Source of the DNA: Siphonodentalium dalli
Taxonomy: Eukaryota; Mollusca; Scaphopoda; Gadilida; Siphonodentaliidae
Length of the DNA stretch: 64,000 bases
Reading direction: 5' to 3'
Assembly: GCA_032622095.1 (NCBI GenBank)
Contig: CP136066.1
Location: forward strand, 50,116,380-50,180,379
The notes under the pieces were generated by a model that did no database searches, was not told the DNA's origin, and saw only the letters and a program-made list of their open reading frames with translations. Position numbers and translations under genes: made by a program. Of the stretch, positions 1 through 9,084 are shown piece by piece; positions within the stretch are counted from its first letter, which is position 1; every line of letters starts with the position of its first letter.

Positions 1-23
1 CATGATCCATTTTGCATCATCAT
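1..23 (-). CDS. Start of a gene running off the left edge, probably major capsid protein
   Basis: Three consecutive in-frame ATG codons on the minus strand (at 23, 20 and 17) open a frame that leaves the window after seven codons. In Polintons the double-jelly-roll major capsid gene usually follows the penton gene and the small basic protein, which are the two genes immediately upstream here. The assignment rests on gene order alone, because no diagnostic residues are visible. Confidence 0.4.
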
Positions 24-60
24 GATTAATCAAATATATCGAGAGATCGTTTTGATTTCT

Positions 61-405
61 TTACAGGCGTTTTAATGGACTTACTCTAACTCGTTTGCGA
101 GAAGAATGATTTTTCAAAGGTCGCGATGATCTATTTATGCCATTTGGTGTTGATATTTTCTTTATTTTTGCCCTTCCAAAAGATTTCAGTGCTTCTTTAC
201 CTTGTTTCAAAAATACTTCTTTTGGACTTTTACCACGATGAATGATATCTTCGACTGCAGCAAGTCCATGCTTGAATACTTGTTGTTTAGCAATCTGACC
301 AATATGTTTTAGAAACGGTATTACTGTTCTCATTGCAGATTTGAATAGTGAACCAATTCCATTTCCATACTGTCTAGATACGCCTCTATACACGGGGATC
401 ATCAT
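61..405 (-). CDS. Small basic Polinton virion-type protein
   Basis: An intact 114-residue frame, opening with MMIPVYRG. It has a Gly-rich stretch near residues 14-20 (YGNGIGSLF), an amphipathic middle, and a strongly basic C-terminal third (RKRVRVSPLKRL). Polintons commonly place such a short VYRG / GxGxGSLF protein between the penton-like and major capsid genes. The composition suggests a DNA-binding or membrane-active minor virion component, comparable in kind to adenovirus core or pVI-type proteins, but I see no strict homology. Its start overlaps the penton stop (ATGA at 402-405), which implies coupled expression. It is one of the few Polinton genes here with no lesion. Confidence 0.7.
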   Translation of the reverse strand: MMIPVYRGVSRQYGNGIGSLFKSAMRTVIPFLKHIGQIAKQQVFKHGLAAVEDIIHRGKSPKEVFLKQGKEALKSFGRAKIKKISTPNGINRSSRPLKNHSSRKRVRVSPLKRL

Positions 406-1250
406 AAATACAAATTACTTCGGCGTGGGAAATGCAACTTTACCATAGACTTTCCACCAATAAACTGAATTGGTTTGCCAGTATCACCAGTTATATACAC
501 ATTTATGGTATCAAAGCTAGACTTTGAGACTGGTACATAATGTAAGTTTTTGAATTCATGCTTAATATGTTTACCATCATGTATTCTTTTACTCTCGAAT
601 GATGTCACTCGTAATATCGGTGCTTCAACATCACTAAGAATTATATAATCAGCAATGTCAGAATAAACAAACAATTGATTATGTTCCGCATTTAAATGAA
701 CTCCATATGGAAATGTTATCGAAGGGGCAGCAAATGTAGCAGTCTCTGATTCTGTTCTGTAACCAAGTTTATCCAAAAGAGCTCTGGGGAGTACAAGACC
801 TACTTTGTTATAACTATTATTTGAAATTTTAACTCGTTGTTGTGCTTTGGAATATCCGAACACGGTTTCCAGTTCTGGAATCAATCTGCTTACTGTAATA
901 TCAATTACACCTTGAATTGCATCTGTCAAATGTGATCCACCAGAATATGCTCCTTCTGGTATTTTTAATTCTATAGCATTTTCTGGTTTTGAAATTACTA
1001 CTTCACTTATTGGTAACTTGTGCAGATATTGTAAAAATCTTGGAACAGAAGTTTTTATTTTTATTATGCAAGCATCTCCAATAATGTTGTATGTTTCTGA
1101 TGGTACAATTAGTTCAACCTTTGCAACTTCTCAAAGCTCTTTATCAATATGTATGCTTTTTGGTAATTTTACTGTGAAACAACATTGTGAGTTGGCTGGG
1201 TAAAGTGACATTGAACTATCACTCATGAGAGTTATGTAGAATGAATTCAT
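402..1250 (-). pseudogene. Penton-like minor capsid protein, one in-frame stop
   Basis: A frame of about 282 codons. The segment below 929 is uninterrupted and carries the C-terminal signature of the Polinton minor capsid (single-jelly-roll, penton-like) protein: a segment with LFVYSDIADY, then HYVPVSKSSFDTINVYI near the C-terminus and a final basic KLHFPRR. The part upstream of 929 (to an ATG at 1250) is in the same frame and is broken only by a TGA at 1131-1133. The protein would form the vertex capsomers of a virus-like particle. The start overlaps the stop of the upstream membrane-protein gene (1247-1250) and the end overlaps the next start. A single Trp-to-stop type change would explain the lesion. 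Confidence 0.85.
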
Positions 1251-1500
1251 TTTTTCTCAGTATTTTTCAATAATTTCAGTCCAGGTGTTGGTAGAATATA
1301 ACCTAGAGAACTACTTAGAAGAATAAGCCACAATTCTTTGTTTGCGCTCTGGATACTAATGTGTACAATAGATGTAATTATATATAAATAATAATTAACT
1401 GCGTGAAGTAGGTGACTTGGTTCTTAGCAACTTTTTCACCACAGAACTTAAATTGTGATGGTTCATCGAGAATAATTGAATCTGAATCAGTTTGCGACAT
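1247..1500 (-). pseudogene. Conserved small membrane-associated Polinton protein, frameshifted
   Basis: It starts at ATG 1500 with an acidic, Ser-rich N-terminus (MSQTDSDSIILDEP), then enters a hydrophobic segment (VTYFTQLIIIYI). The frame is lost around 1370-1390 in an AT-rich run. The adjacent frame then carries a Trp-Leu-Ile-Leu-Leu segment and a Gly-Tyr-Ile-Leu-Pro-Thr-Pro motif before a TGA at 1247-1249. Small proteins of this shape, directly upstream of the penton gene, recur in animal Polintons, and their function is unknown. One transmembrane or peripheral helix is likely. The stop overlaps the penton ATG. Confidence 0.65.
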
Positions 1501-1513
1501 GATATATTCTGTT

Positions 1514-2558
1514 TTATACTAAATTTGAAGCTGGGATCCAACTGTCAAACTTTTTTGGATATCCAAGCCAATGAACTTTAATTTCTTTTACTGTTTTACC
1601 ACCCACTCTTCTCGTTCTTTTATCAATAACTGATTATATTTCATACACCTTACTGTCTTTTATATGCTGGATTTCATGTTTGTAGAATGATCCATCAATC
1701 TCTTCACCATCAAGATCAGAAACTTTGTATGTTATTGGATTAGTTTTACAAACTTTATCAACTTTGGTCCAGTTTGGTAAATAATCCTTTTCAAATGTTC
1801 TTTTGGTTTTGTTGATACGAATCAATGCACCCACTTTCAGTGTATATATTTGGAAATTTCAGCTTCAGTTTCCAAAGTAACTTCCGACGGTTTCGATTTT
1901 ATGCTACGGTGATAACTATTGTTGTAAGAATCGACTAGGGGCTGTAAAACATCAATATATCTTGAAGTTTTATTGTGTGTGAAATACTTCCACACACGAG
2001 TTTTTAAAGTTCTTTGAAATCGCTCAACAATACTTGCTTTAGTCTCTGGATTCTCAGTTGTGAAGAAATGAATGTTTTCTGATCGCAGAAATTTCAAAAA
2101 CATTTCATTTTGGAATTCAGAACCTTTATCAGCTTGAAACGATTTTGGTTTACGTTTTGAAGATTTCAAAATTTTCCTGAATGATTCGATCAAAGTTTGT
2201 CCAGATTTATCGTGGATTGGCAGTACCCACGCAAATTTTGAAAAAACGTCTATCACACACAACAGATATCTGTAATTATCATTATGTTTTTTTTCAAATT
2301 CTGAAGATCAGATAAATCTGCCTGCCATTGAATATCAATCCCTGCTACAACAGTCTTTCTACGTTGGAATTTTCGAATTATTGGTTTGTGTAAAGTATAT
2401 GTCGACTGACCTTGCAACCATTTCTTCACATCTATGAGTTTTATTTTTTTATTTTGCTTTTTCGCTTCATCAAAAAGCTTCTTTACACCGCCATAACTTC
2501 CAACTTTCTTCGGATTATAGAAAATTTTAGATAACTGTTCATCTAGTATGGATCCCAT
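1514..2558 (-). pseudogene. Polinton integrase (DDE, rve type) with C-terminal chromodomain, frameshifted
   Basis: The retrovirus-like integrase that inserts the element. The N-terminal zinc-binding-like region and the first catalytic Asp (WQADL) are in the frame read from about 2558. The frame shifts in the A-run near 2288. The middle frame (1837-2262) carries the second Asp (QADKGSEF) and the catalytic Glu (ETKASIVERF). A further shift lies near 1840, then RTFEKDYLPNW follows, and after a TAA at 1634-1636 a chromodomain (HWLGYPKKFDSWIP) ends at 1514. All three DDE acids survive, so the lesions (two shifts, one stop) are recent. The ATG at 2558 is the best start, but the frame is open further upstream. 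Confidence 0.88.
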
Positions 2559-2722
2559 TGTGTTTTTTTCTGTTTTAATACCCTTTGGTGTCAACCTATC
2601 TGCTATTTTAGTTTTTGAATGTCTTGATTTTATACCTTTCACTGGTGTGAATCGATGAGAATCAAATCGTTTTGGTGTTATGCTTTGTACCAGAGTTTCA
2701 AAATCATCATCTGAATCATCTT

Positions 2723-3283
2723 TCAAATGTTTTTAATCCAAAGCCAACGGTTTCTGTTCCCTACAAAATCTTGAGGTACATTAAGCTCTCTCAATCCTTG
2801 TGAAAAGGTTTGCCAACCTGCTGGTTCGAAACCTTTTCTTTGTCGTACAATATCATTGAGGAGATCAACAATATTTGATCCTCTTATAACTTTTTCACCA
2901 TATGTTAATTGTCCATGTTCATCAAACTTCATTTGTGGATGTTTTGAAATCAGTTGTAAAAGTTGTTCAGCTTTTTTTCTCATCTTTAACGGAATACTTT
3001 CTAGCACATCCCTATGATGATGATTAAATGGTTGTTCTGTTTTCGGGGCTGAAATAGCTCTAACTGATTTTTGAGAAGTTTTCAATTTGTGCAAAGTTGT
3101 ACCATATAATTGAACCTTCTCATATTCTGACAAATTTTGATCAGAAACTGAATTCAATTCTCTGCTTAGTTTTGAAACATTCGTAATTTCAGGATTAGGT
3201 GGTAATTTCGGATTAGTTAGACTCATTCTCCATTTTTTAATGTCATCCAACATTTTGAAGGGAACAGCGACCATTTTCTTCAT
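2723..3283 (-). CDS. Conserved Polinton protein of unknown function (protein X)
   Basis: An uninterrupted 186-residue frame beginning MKKMVAVPF, with a Pro-rich segment (PKLPPNPE), a predicted helical middle, and the region GEKVIRGSNIVDLLNDI followed by P-x-GW-x-x-F and NVPQDFVGNRNRW. I recognise this GSNI...GW..F...NVP layout as recurrent in animal Polintons, next to the integrase. Its function is not known; a minor virion role is possible. Codons 2558-2726 in the overlapping frame (acidic start, then Lys/Arg-rich and Pro-rich) may be its true C-terminus after a one-base shift near 2726, because integrases of this family normally begin nearer 2558. Confidence 0.65.
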   Translation of the reverse strand: MKKMVAVPFKMLDDIKKWRMSLTNPKLPPNPEITNVSKLSRELNSVSDQNLSEYEKVQLYGTTLHKLKTSQKSVRAISAPKTEQPFNHHHRDVLESIPLKMRKKAEQLLQLISKHPQMKFDEHGQLTYGEKVIRGSNIVDLLNDIVRQRKGFEPAGWQTFSQGLRELNVPQDFVGNRNRWLWIKNI

Positions 3284-3285
3284 CT

Positions 3286-3614
3286 TTAACCGCGAAGTAT
3301 TCCAGCGACAGCTTTACCAAGCAACGGTGCTAGCATAAGAAGTGGTAAAAAAACCTCCTTTCTGGTTTAAAATTTCAAAGATGTTGATTTACTTGCAAGT
3401 TCTCTGAGATGTCTACACCTCGGACGAAGTTTGTGCTTCTGAGCTTCTGTTAGTTTTACATTGCCTTTTAAAATATTTTTACAGCATTCTGCATGCAATC
3501 AATCACACTCTTTGGGGCATCTTTTATCATTTTTTTCCGAAAATGAGTTGGTGCCTGATTCATAGCCATTACAAAACTACCGTATTTTTTAATCAGTGGA
3601 GTTTTTTTCGCCAT
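3286..3614 (-). pseudogene. Small Polinton protein with Lys-rich region and GGF motif, broken
   Basis: The ATG at 3614 opens a frame (MAKKTPLIKKYG...) that stops at a TAA near 3472. The neighbouring frame then continues with a Lys/Arg/His-rich stretch (KLRPRCRHLRELAS), and a hydrophobic tail (LPLLMLAPLLGKAVAG) follows, ending at 3286-3288. Polintons usually encode one such protein: a charged N-terminal part, a KGGF-type motif, and a hydrophobic LLxPLLG tail. It may act on membranes or DNA in the particle, but this is not established. It is a divergent relative of the gene at 3811-4200. Confidence 0.6.
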
Positions 3615-3810
3615 CTTTACTCTTCAACAGTTGAATGTCAAATGACTGAATTACTTTTTATTTTAGGTTTATTAAAATTACGATCAAATGCCATCAAAGA
3701 TATGGGCTTGAAAGATTTATAATTTTTGAGTATCGTTGAACCAACGGGTAATGTTCTGCTTCTTGAATTGATGGAATTGGTTGCGGACCATTATCGTTGA
3801 GTGGTTGAAA
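3615..3810. other. Short intergenic Polinton segment
   Basis: On the minus strand there are short Pro- and Gln-containing frames (for example NGPQPIPSIQEAEH) directly after the stop of the gene at 3811. They may be the decayed C-terminus of that gene. Nothing else is recognisable. Confidence 0.35.
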
Positions 3811-4200
3811 TCAAGCAAATGTAGAATTTAATCCAGTAGAATTTACTCTAGCTGGAGTAGTTCGCTGTGCAATTGTAGAATTTACTCGAGTATCATTTAC
3901 TCTATTTGATCTAACTCGTGCAATTGATTTATTTTCTTTTTGTCTGAGAAGACTTCTGATCAAAACTCCATCGAGAAAACCACCTCCACCAGTTTTTAAA
4001 AGTTTTTTCTTTTTTGAATCGATATGAGTTCTACTGTCAGCTATTTTCTTCAGCTCTTTTTTGTGTTTTTGCAGGAATGTTCGTGTCTGCTTTGGAAGCT
4101 TTAAGTGATCATCAAGTATTAATTTAGCGATAGTCGGAAATACACTCAAGACTGCTTCATGCGACTCCATGATTGGAAATGAAATATTATTTTGATACAC
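3811..4200 (-). CDS. Second Lys-rich GGGGF-motif Polinton protein
   Basis: A 129-residue frame, intact to a TGA. Residues 1-50 are predicted helical and include KHKKELKKIADSRTHIDSKKKK. They are followed by the diagnostic LLKTGGGGFLDGVL and a Ser/Arg/Asn-rich tail that repeats RVNST three times (TTPARVNSTGLNST and similar). The Lys-run followed by a Gly-rich Phe motif is the same plan as the broken gene at 3286-3614, so this element has two diverged versions of the family. It lies seven bases after the ATPase stop. The function is unknown; a minor virion protein is the best guess. Confidence 0.6.
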   Translation of the reverse strand: MYQNNISFPIMESHEAVLSVFPTIAKLILDDHLKLPKQTRTFLQKHKKELKKIADSRTHIDSKKKKLLKTGGGGFLDGVLIRSLLRQKENKSIARVRSNRVNDTRVNSTIAQRTTPARVNSTGLNSTFA

Positions 4201-4206
4201 TTATCT

Positions 4207-4857
4207 TTATACCGATGAATATATTACCGCACCTCGGTCGTCATTTGTGAGCCAGCGATGGAAAATATCAGTTCTAAGTCTCAACGATTTATCCGTTTTT
4301 GGGTGAAAATCGAGTAGTAAATAACCATGATTGGTTGAAGTTGCATCATCATATGCTTACATTAAATGAGGTATTTGCATTTGAGAGGCAAGAATTTTTA
4401 TCTGACCTTTTTCACGCACACTTTGAAATAATACCATGTAATGTGCATTCAAACTCAAAGTTCTACTCGCTTTAGATTTCTGAAACATGTTTTGGGTTAT
4501 GTAAATAACAGACGTATTTCTGTGATGTCCTTTTCTTGTAAACCACAACATAATTTTGTCTTCATCTTTATCACCTAACATGTCATCAAAAACGACGAGG
4601 TGCGGTAAGTCTGTGTCATCGACAAGTTCATTGTCATCATCCGGTATTCCATTTATAAATTGAATATTGTGAAATTCTTGCATCTGACTATAGGTATTTT
4701 GCAATTCTTTGTAACACCAAACGACTTTGTATGTAACAGGTTTGAACAAATCATCTTTATATTCGATTAATTTCTTAACAAAATCTGTTTTACCACAACC
4801 ACTTGGCCCCGATATGAAAATATTACAGGGATGTTTGAACAACAATGATTCGTCCAT
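4207..4857 (-). pseudogene. Polinton packaging ATPase (A32/FtsK-HerA type), one stop
   Basis: A genome-packaging ATPase. It has a Walker A motif (GPSGCGKT), a Walker B motif (LVVFDDM), a downstream GHHRN region, and an ITQNMF sensor-like segment. An in-frame TAA at 4357-4359 cuts it near residue 167. The remaining 50 codons, with HGYLLLDFHPKTD, stay in the same frame and reach a TAA at 4207-4209. I chose the ATG at 4857 (MDESLLFKHP) because it puts the P-loop close to the N-terminus, as usual in this family. The frame is open further upstream. Only one base change separates it from an open gene. Confidence 0.87.
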
Positions 4858-4888
4858 CTTTACCCTGAGACAGATCATGTAAGACTGA

Positions 4889-5408
4889 TTAGGATTGTTC
4901 GGAATCAACCTTTTTTATTTTTAATGAAGAGTCACCATAACTCCAGATTATTCCAAATGTCCATATGAGTTCATTATCTAAGTCTGAAATAGGTCTAGTG
5001 GTTTTTACAATATAATCCAAAGACACTTTTTCTTCAAATAACTTTTCAGCAGTGACAATTGTACATGGTTCCCGGAGAATAATGTATCCATATATTCTCG
5101 TCACCTCTTCGAATTTCAAAGTTTTTTCATTGAGAATCCTGTCTTGATATTCAGCAAAACGAATAAAATTATTTTCAACTAATTCACGAATTTCGTTTAT
5201 TTTGTTTTTAGGAGCCCCATGAAAACAGTTGATCCAATATATCCATTAAGAAATCAGTTTCAAATTCTGATCTCTCAATCAAACATCTCAGTCGACTCTG
5301 CCCCTCAGAGAAATGTCCGTTCAGCAAAGTCTGCACTATAATTTTACTTTCCCTCAAAAACCAAGCTTGCTTAAGTTCTTGTTTGATTTCTTGATCCATT
5401 TTTGACAT
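4889..5408 (-). pseudogene. Unidentified Polinton protein between polymerase and ATPase
   Basis: The first frame (5208-5408; MSKMDQEIKQELKQAW, predicted helical, acidic) ends at a TAA. The other frame runs from about 5205 to a stop at 4889. It has a helical NEIRELVENNFIRFAEYQ region and a beta-rich part with YGYIILREPCTIV and ELIWTFGIIWSYG. The two look like one protein of about 170 residues split by a one-base shift near 5210. I do not recognise the family, and there is no catalytic His-Asp-Cys pattern that would make it the adenain-type protease. Its position, between pol and ATPase, suggests a replication or packaging accessory. Confidence 0.55.
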
Positions 5409-5463
5409 TTAGATCAAATTATTATAAATTTTCAAAAGCATCTCTGCTGGTAACACATCAATT

Positions 5464-7990
5464 TCATCCATAAGGAATTGCGTTGTATTCACCCACAACA
5501 AGTCGTTTGGTGTACACAGATCGGAATGTTTTTGTTTGCTCTTCACTAATTACTTCTCGGTTCTTTGTGCATTTAATTCTGCATGGATAGTTTATGACAC
5601 GTTAAAAATTTGACAGGTCGTTAACACATTCAACCATTGAATGAAAATTTATTTGCTGTTTAGTTTTATAATCCAGAGTGATACCCTTGACCTTACATAC
5701 AAATTTTATGACACCATCTTTCACGTACTGATATCCATAATTTATCGGTCCTAACCCTACAAATTTCATGATTTTAGCATCTGGATGCTCATCAGTCCAT
5801 TTACCAAGGTAGCTGTCTTCGGTTTTGATATTTTCTTTTTCTGGATCGAAAATATACATACAACTATCGGTGTCGAAATACAACACCCTATCTTGGAGTT
5901 TTTCTAAAACTTTATACAACTCCAAGCGTGCATATGCTGTGACAAATGATGCAACAACTACATTGGCAGATGGATGTTGTTCTATAATATCGGTTTTATT
6001 TTCATAGCTGTATGATATGAATTTATCCTGTTCAAAAATTTCAACTGCTTTGACGGTGATATTTTTATCAGTTAGTAGTTCAAAATATCTGGATGGTTCT
6101 GAGATATATTCAGTTTTAGTAAGAATGTTATTTTGTGCATTGTTTCCCCATATGCAATTTATCATTAATTTTGCGCACTGACGGAGTCCTGGGTGTTTTT
6201 CTATTTTTTCATTTTCAAGTTTTATACCTTCAACCTCATAATAATCTTTAATGTATTTATCTTTATCTTCTTCACTTTTAACAGAATTTGGATATCCACT
6301 TGCTTCTTGTTTAATTTTGAGGTATTTATCAATGTAATCCCTGTATACTTTGTCCGACCACTCAGTCCAATGCCAAACGTGATACACTTCCAGAATTTGG
6401 TAACCCAATTCTATTGCTTTGAATAATTCTACATGCGTCCAAACTCCAACTAAAGCACGCTGTTCAGTTTTATGACTACACTGTCTACTTTCATTTTCTG
6501 CACAAGTTTTACACAATGTATATATCATTTTGTTATTACAGTGGATCGGTAGCACTGGAATGTACAATTTATTTGGAGGTAATACTTTGCATTTAATGAG
6601 TCCTTTGTAAGATTTGATGTCTCCTATTTGTTCCTGACTTAGAATTGCAGGGTGATCAAGAGGGTACTCCCTATATTTATTCACACTAGGGTACAAACTG
6701 CATACATCAATATATTTTATTTCCTGTTTAGATGTTGGTTCTATTTCATGATATAATTTTAGAGCATTAGTCCTACCACCAAATAATGCTTCCCTTGGTT
6801 TAATTGGGTCTTGATGCAAATAGAATTGATCCATAGTTTGTTTTAAATTTTTTTGTCTGCGTTACATTTATTGTCCAGGTCATGTTCCCAGATGCATATT
6901 AATTTGTATCCCAAGGTTTTGATTTCAGTTTCCGTTTTTATTGTTTTGTCATACAATTCATGCATTGTTATATTACTGTATGGGTTTCGGCGGTTTCTAT
7001 CTGGGTAAAAAGTAGGACAGCCATGAAAAAAACACCCATACATTTCATACACTGTGTTTGATTCTGCATGATAACTATCAACAAAATGTATGCCTATTTT
7101 AACTTCACCACCATTTAAAGCATGTTTTATGTTTATATTTTGTTTTGTAGCAATGTACTGTAGCCATCGAATTGCTTTCATTGAAAATGTACGCGCTTGT
7201 GGATATCCAGCGTCTGAAATTATACCTAGAGAATTCTATGGTAATGAATTTTTTCTCCATGCAAGGTTACAGGTTTGAGATAATGTAATTGCTTCCCGGA
7301 ATGGATCTATTTGATCAGTTTCCATTACACATAGTCTGAATTTGCCACATCCACGTCTTAAAATGTCTACATCTGATTTACAATACTTTTGAATTTCTTT
7401 TTGAAAATCAAAAATATCCCCACCCCTAGCTTCGTACCATTCGAGAAATGAAGTCCTATTTTCCTCAGACATGATCTCAGGTTTATAGTATGTTTTGTCT
7501 AGATATGGTCCTACGTAATTCTGAAAGTCCTGTGTATTTGCCCAATGCGGAAAATAACCTTTAGCCATTTCTTCAAGTTGGAATGTTTTTGGAAATTTAG
7601 ATAATGCCATTGGGATGAAACTCAACGAATCGATTACTCTAACACCATTACATTGTAAACTCAGTATTTTGTTACCATTCATAATAACATTAGGTTTGGA
7701 ATTTCCATTGTTCACCAAGTAATGTAAGAGGAACTGACTATCGTAACCTCTTGCATTGTGAGCAATACATGTTGTACCTTTATTGCCGTTGGTGTAAAAC
7801 AGCCATTTACAAAATCTTTCCAATACATTTTCACCTTTAAAAACATATTCTCTGTTTGACAATACAGAATCACATGAATTGCATATTTCATCAATGGGTT
7901 TACATATACAATTTTCACAAGCAGCTTGTGCAACACAGAAATTGGGTATATGAACACCAGCATCTTGTTGACATTCAAAATCTAAAAATA
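5464..7990 (-). pseudogene. Protein-primed family B DNA polymerase, N-terminally truncated
   Basis: Replicates the element. The exonuclease motifs are present: ExoI (LDFEC near 7977), ExoII (AHNARGYDSQF near 7750), ExoIII (YCKSDVDIL near 7380). So are the polymerase motifs: A (DVCSLYPS near 6710), B (KLMINCIWGN near 6160) and C (YFDTDS near 5870). The C-terminal VYTKRLVVG end leads to a TGA at 5464-5466. Lesions are a TAG at 7236-7238, a one-base shift in the A-run near 6845, and a TAA at 5602-5604. The N-terminal several hundred residues usual for the family are absent. The frame collapses near 8000, where a short duplicated GGTAAGGTA block suggests a deletion or rearrangement. Confidence 0.92.
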
Positions 7991-8017
7991 TGAATGGTAA
8001 GGTACCTTTAATGGTAA

Positions 8018-8449
8018 GGTAACTGTTTTAGATGCAATTCGAGTTCACATTGGGCTTTTCAATGTGATGGCACTACGAAAAAGAAGATTGATCAGATGAA
8101 AAAATCATCATTGATGGTGAGTGAATCTACTCCTGGGAAGTCTACTTGGACGCACACATCAGACAACGATTATCTCACACCATGTGATGTAATGGACATT
8201 GATCAAACTGAGACATCAACTAACGAGATCGCGGATGTGAAAACTGAGAGTGGTGAATTATACGCCTCAACCGAGGTGTCAAATGATTAAATCACTATTC
8301 TAAACACGGAGGATTCGCAGATGGAAGTGATAAACGCTGTAGCCAAAGGCGCTAACGATACTGAAATTAAGCAAAACACTTTGCCTAGCAGAAAGAGAAA
8401 AAGACGTTTATCGCGATAATCTCCCAAGAAAGTTAAAATTGGTGAATAA
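8018..8449 (+). pseudogene. CCHC zinc-knuckle protein with acidic middle and nuclear-localisation-like tail
   Basis: A plus-strand frame beginning just after a TAA at 8015. Positions 8024-8065 encode C-x2-C-x4-H-x4-C (CFRCNSSSHWAFQC), a canonical nucleic-acid-binding zinc knuckle. An acidic Ser/Thr-rich region follows, then a basic tail (PSRKRKRRLSR, and SPKKVK after a stop). In-frame TAA codons at 8288-8290 and 8417-8419 interrupt it, and the final TAA at 8447 overlaps an AATAAA signal at 8445-8450. Possibly a Polinton single-strand-binding or regulatory protein, possibly a gag fragment from another element. It is convergent with the minus-strand gene at 8564-8908, only about 40 bases from that gene's downstream element. 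The true start is lost. Confidence 0.55.
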
Positions 8450-8450
8450 A
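8445..8450 (+). terminator. AATAAA polyadenylation signal overlapping a stop codon
   Basis: AATAAA overlaps the last TAA of the zinc-knuckle frame. It contrasts with the convergent gene, which uses a histone-type end. Confidence 0.55.
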
Positions 8451-8491
8451 ATATTATTGATTTAATTACTGGCTACGTTTTTTAGCAATTT

Positions 8492-8535
8492 CAGAGCTTA
8501 TCTTTTGAAAAATTTGGGTGGCCCTGAAAAGGGCC
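8492..8535 (-). terminator. Histone-mRNA-type 3' stem-loop plus downstream element (copy 1)
   Basis: Read on the minus strand, 8535-8520 is GGCCCTTTTCAGGGCC: a 6-bp stem with a TTTC loop, preceded by CAAAC and followed directly by ACCCA. This is the classic flanking context of replication-dependent histone mRNA 3' ends. Thirteen bases after the stem lies AAAAGATAAGCTCTG (8506-8492), which resembles the U7 snRNA-binding histone downstream element. The stem starts 28 bases after the TAA of the gene at 8564-8908. Known role: SLBP and U7 snRNP direct cleavage without polyadenylation. Confidence 0.85.
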
Positions 8536-8563
8536 GTTTGAATTATTTGCCGAGTCAATAAAA

Positions 8564-8908
8564 TTAAGACAAATCAGGATAAAATCCTCCCTTGCTATAT
8601 GTGGGTCTCCAGTATGGATCCGGAACGTATTCTGCTGCCTCAGTGGTAATCCACCTTGGTAGCGGCTTTGGAGGATTAAATTCAGACAAGTCTGGATATA
8701 ATGCTCACTCCTTATACGTGGGGTTCCACTCTGGAGTTTCCACATACACCTTGGGAGGACTAGGTCTCCGTCTTTGCAGGAATTCTTGAACTACAGCTCT
8801 AATGGCTAACTTATGGCTCTCCGAATCTTTAACATTCTTCTGCCAATACTTTAATCGAGCAACGGCAGAGAATTTTAGCAAAATTTTCTCTTTTAGTTTA
8901 GAGAACAT
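8564..8908 (-). pseudogene. Short Polinton-end gene with histone-type 3' end, one stop
   Basis: An ATG at 8908 opens a basic, helical N-terminus (MFSKLKEKILLKFSAVARLK). It is followed by a basic RRRPSP segment and a Pro/Tyr/Trp-rich C-terminal half containing three degenerate P-x-W-x-P-T-Y or YPDLS-like units. A TGA at 8705-8707 interrupts the frame, which otherwise continues to a TAA at 8564. The product would be about 114 residues. I do not recognise the family, and it is not a histone. It starts 40 bases inside the inverted repeat, with a TATAAT-like sequence in between, so its promoter probably lies at the element end. Confidence 0.6.
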
Positions 8909-8947
8909 TTTGAAGATAAAAAAACGGTACTCTGCGCTCCATATTAT

Positions 8948-9080
8948 ATGAAACGCGCAGACGCCGCCGACGACGTCATTGCGTATTCACCAAATCTCTC
9001 CGAACGTCAATTCAAGTGTGTTTCTTTTTTTCGGAATACCTGGAGCGACGTGGGGTGTGTCAGTGACAGGTCCCATAACC
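8948..9080 (+). repeat. Internally deleted right terminal repeat of the first Polinton
   Basis: 8948-9035 matches the inner part of the arm at 10938-11010 in the same orientation: a GACGACGTCATGCG-type block, then CCGAACGTCAA, then a TTTCTTTTTTT run. 9050-9075 resembles that arm's outer end (a GTGGGGTG-type block). The middle, about 400 bases, is missing. It then abuts an oppositely oriented arm. Confidence 0.6.
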
Positions 9081-9084
9081 TGGG

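Larger units (their letters stand above)
1..9080 (-). mobile_element. Polinton/Maverick element, right-hand part, decayed
   Basis: A self-synthesising, virus-like DNA transposon with nearly all genes on the minus strand. It is identified by the co-occurrence of protein-primed family B polymerase, a retroviral-type integrase with chromodomain, an A32/FtsK-like packaging ATPase and a penton-like capsid protein. The left part (major capsid, probably the cysteine protease, left terminus) lies outside the window. Neighbouring genes overlap in ATGA fashion at 402-405 and 1247-1250. The right end is marked by 8948-9080, a shortened copy of the inverted-repeat arm at 10938-11526. Almost every large gene carries an in-frame stop or a one-base shift, so this copy should be immobile. 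Confidence 0.93.

Noticed and set aside
4889-5408. Adenain-like cysteine protease between polymerase and ATPase
   Set aside because: No His...Asp/Glu...Cys arrangement is visible in either frame.
8518-8537. GGCCCT-GAAA-AGGGCC as a GNRA tetraloop RNA on the plus strand
   Set aside because: The sense orientation of the adjacent stop codons and the downstream U7-like element fit the complementary histone-type loop better in all three copies.
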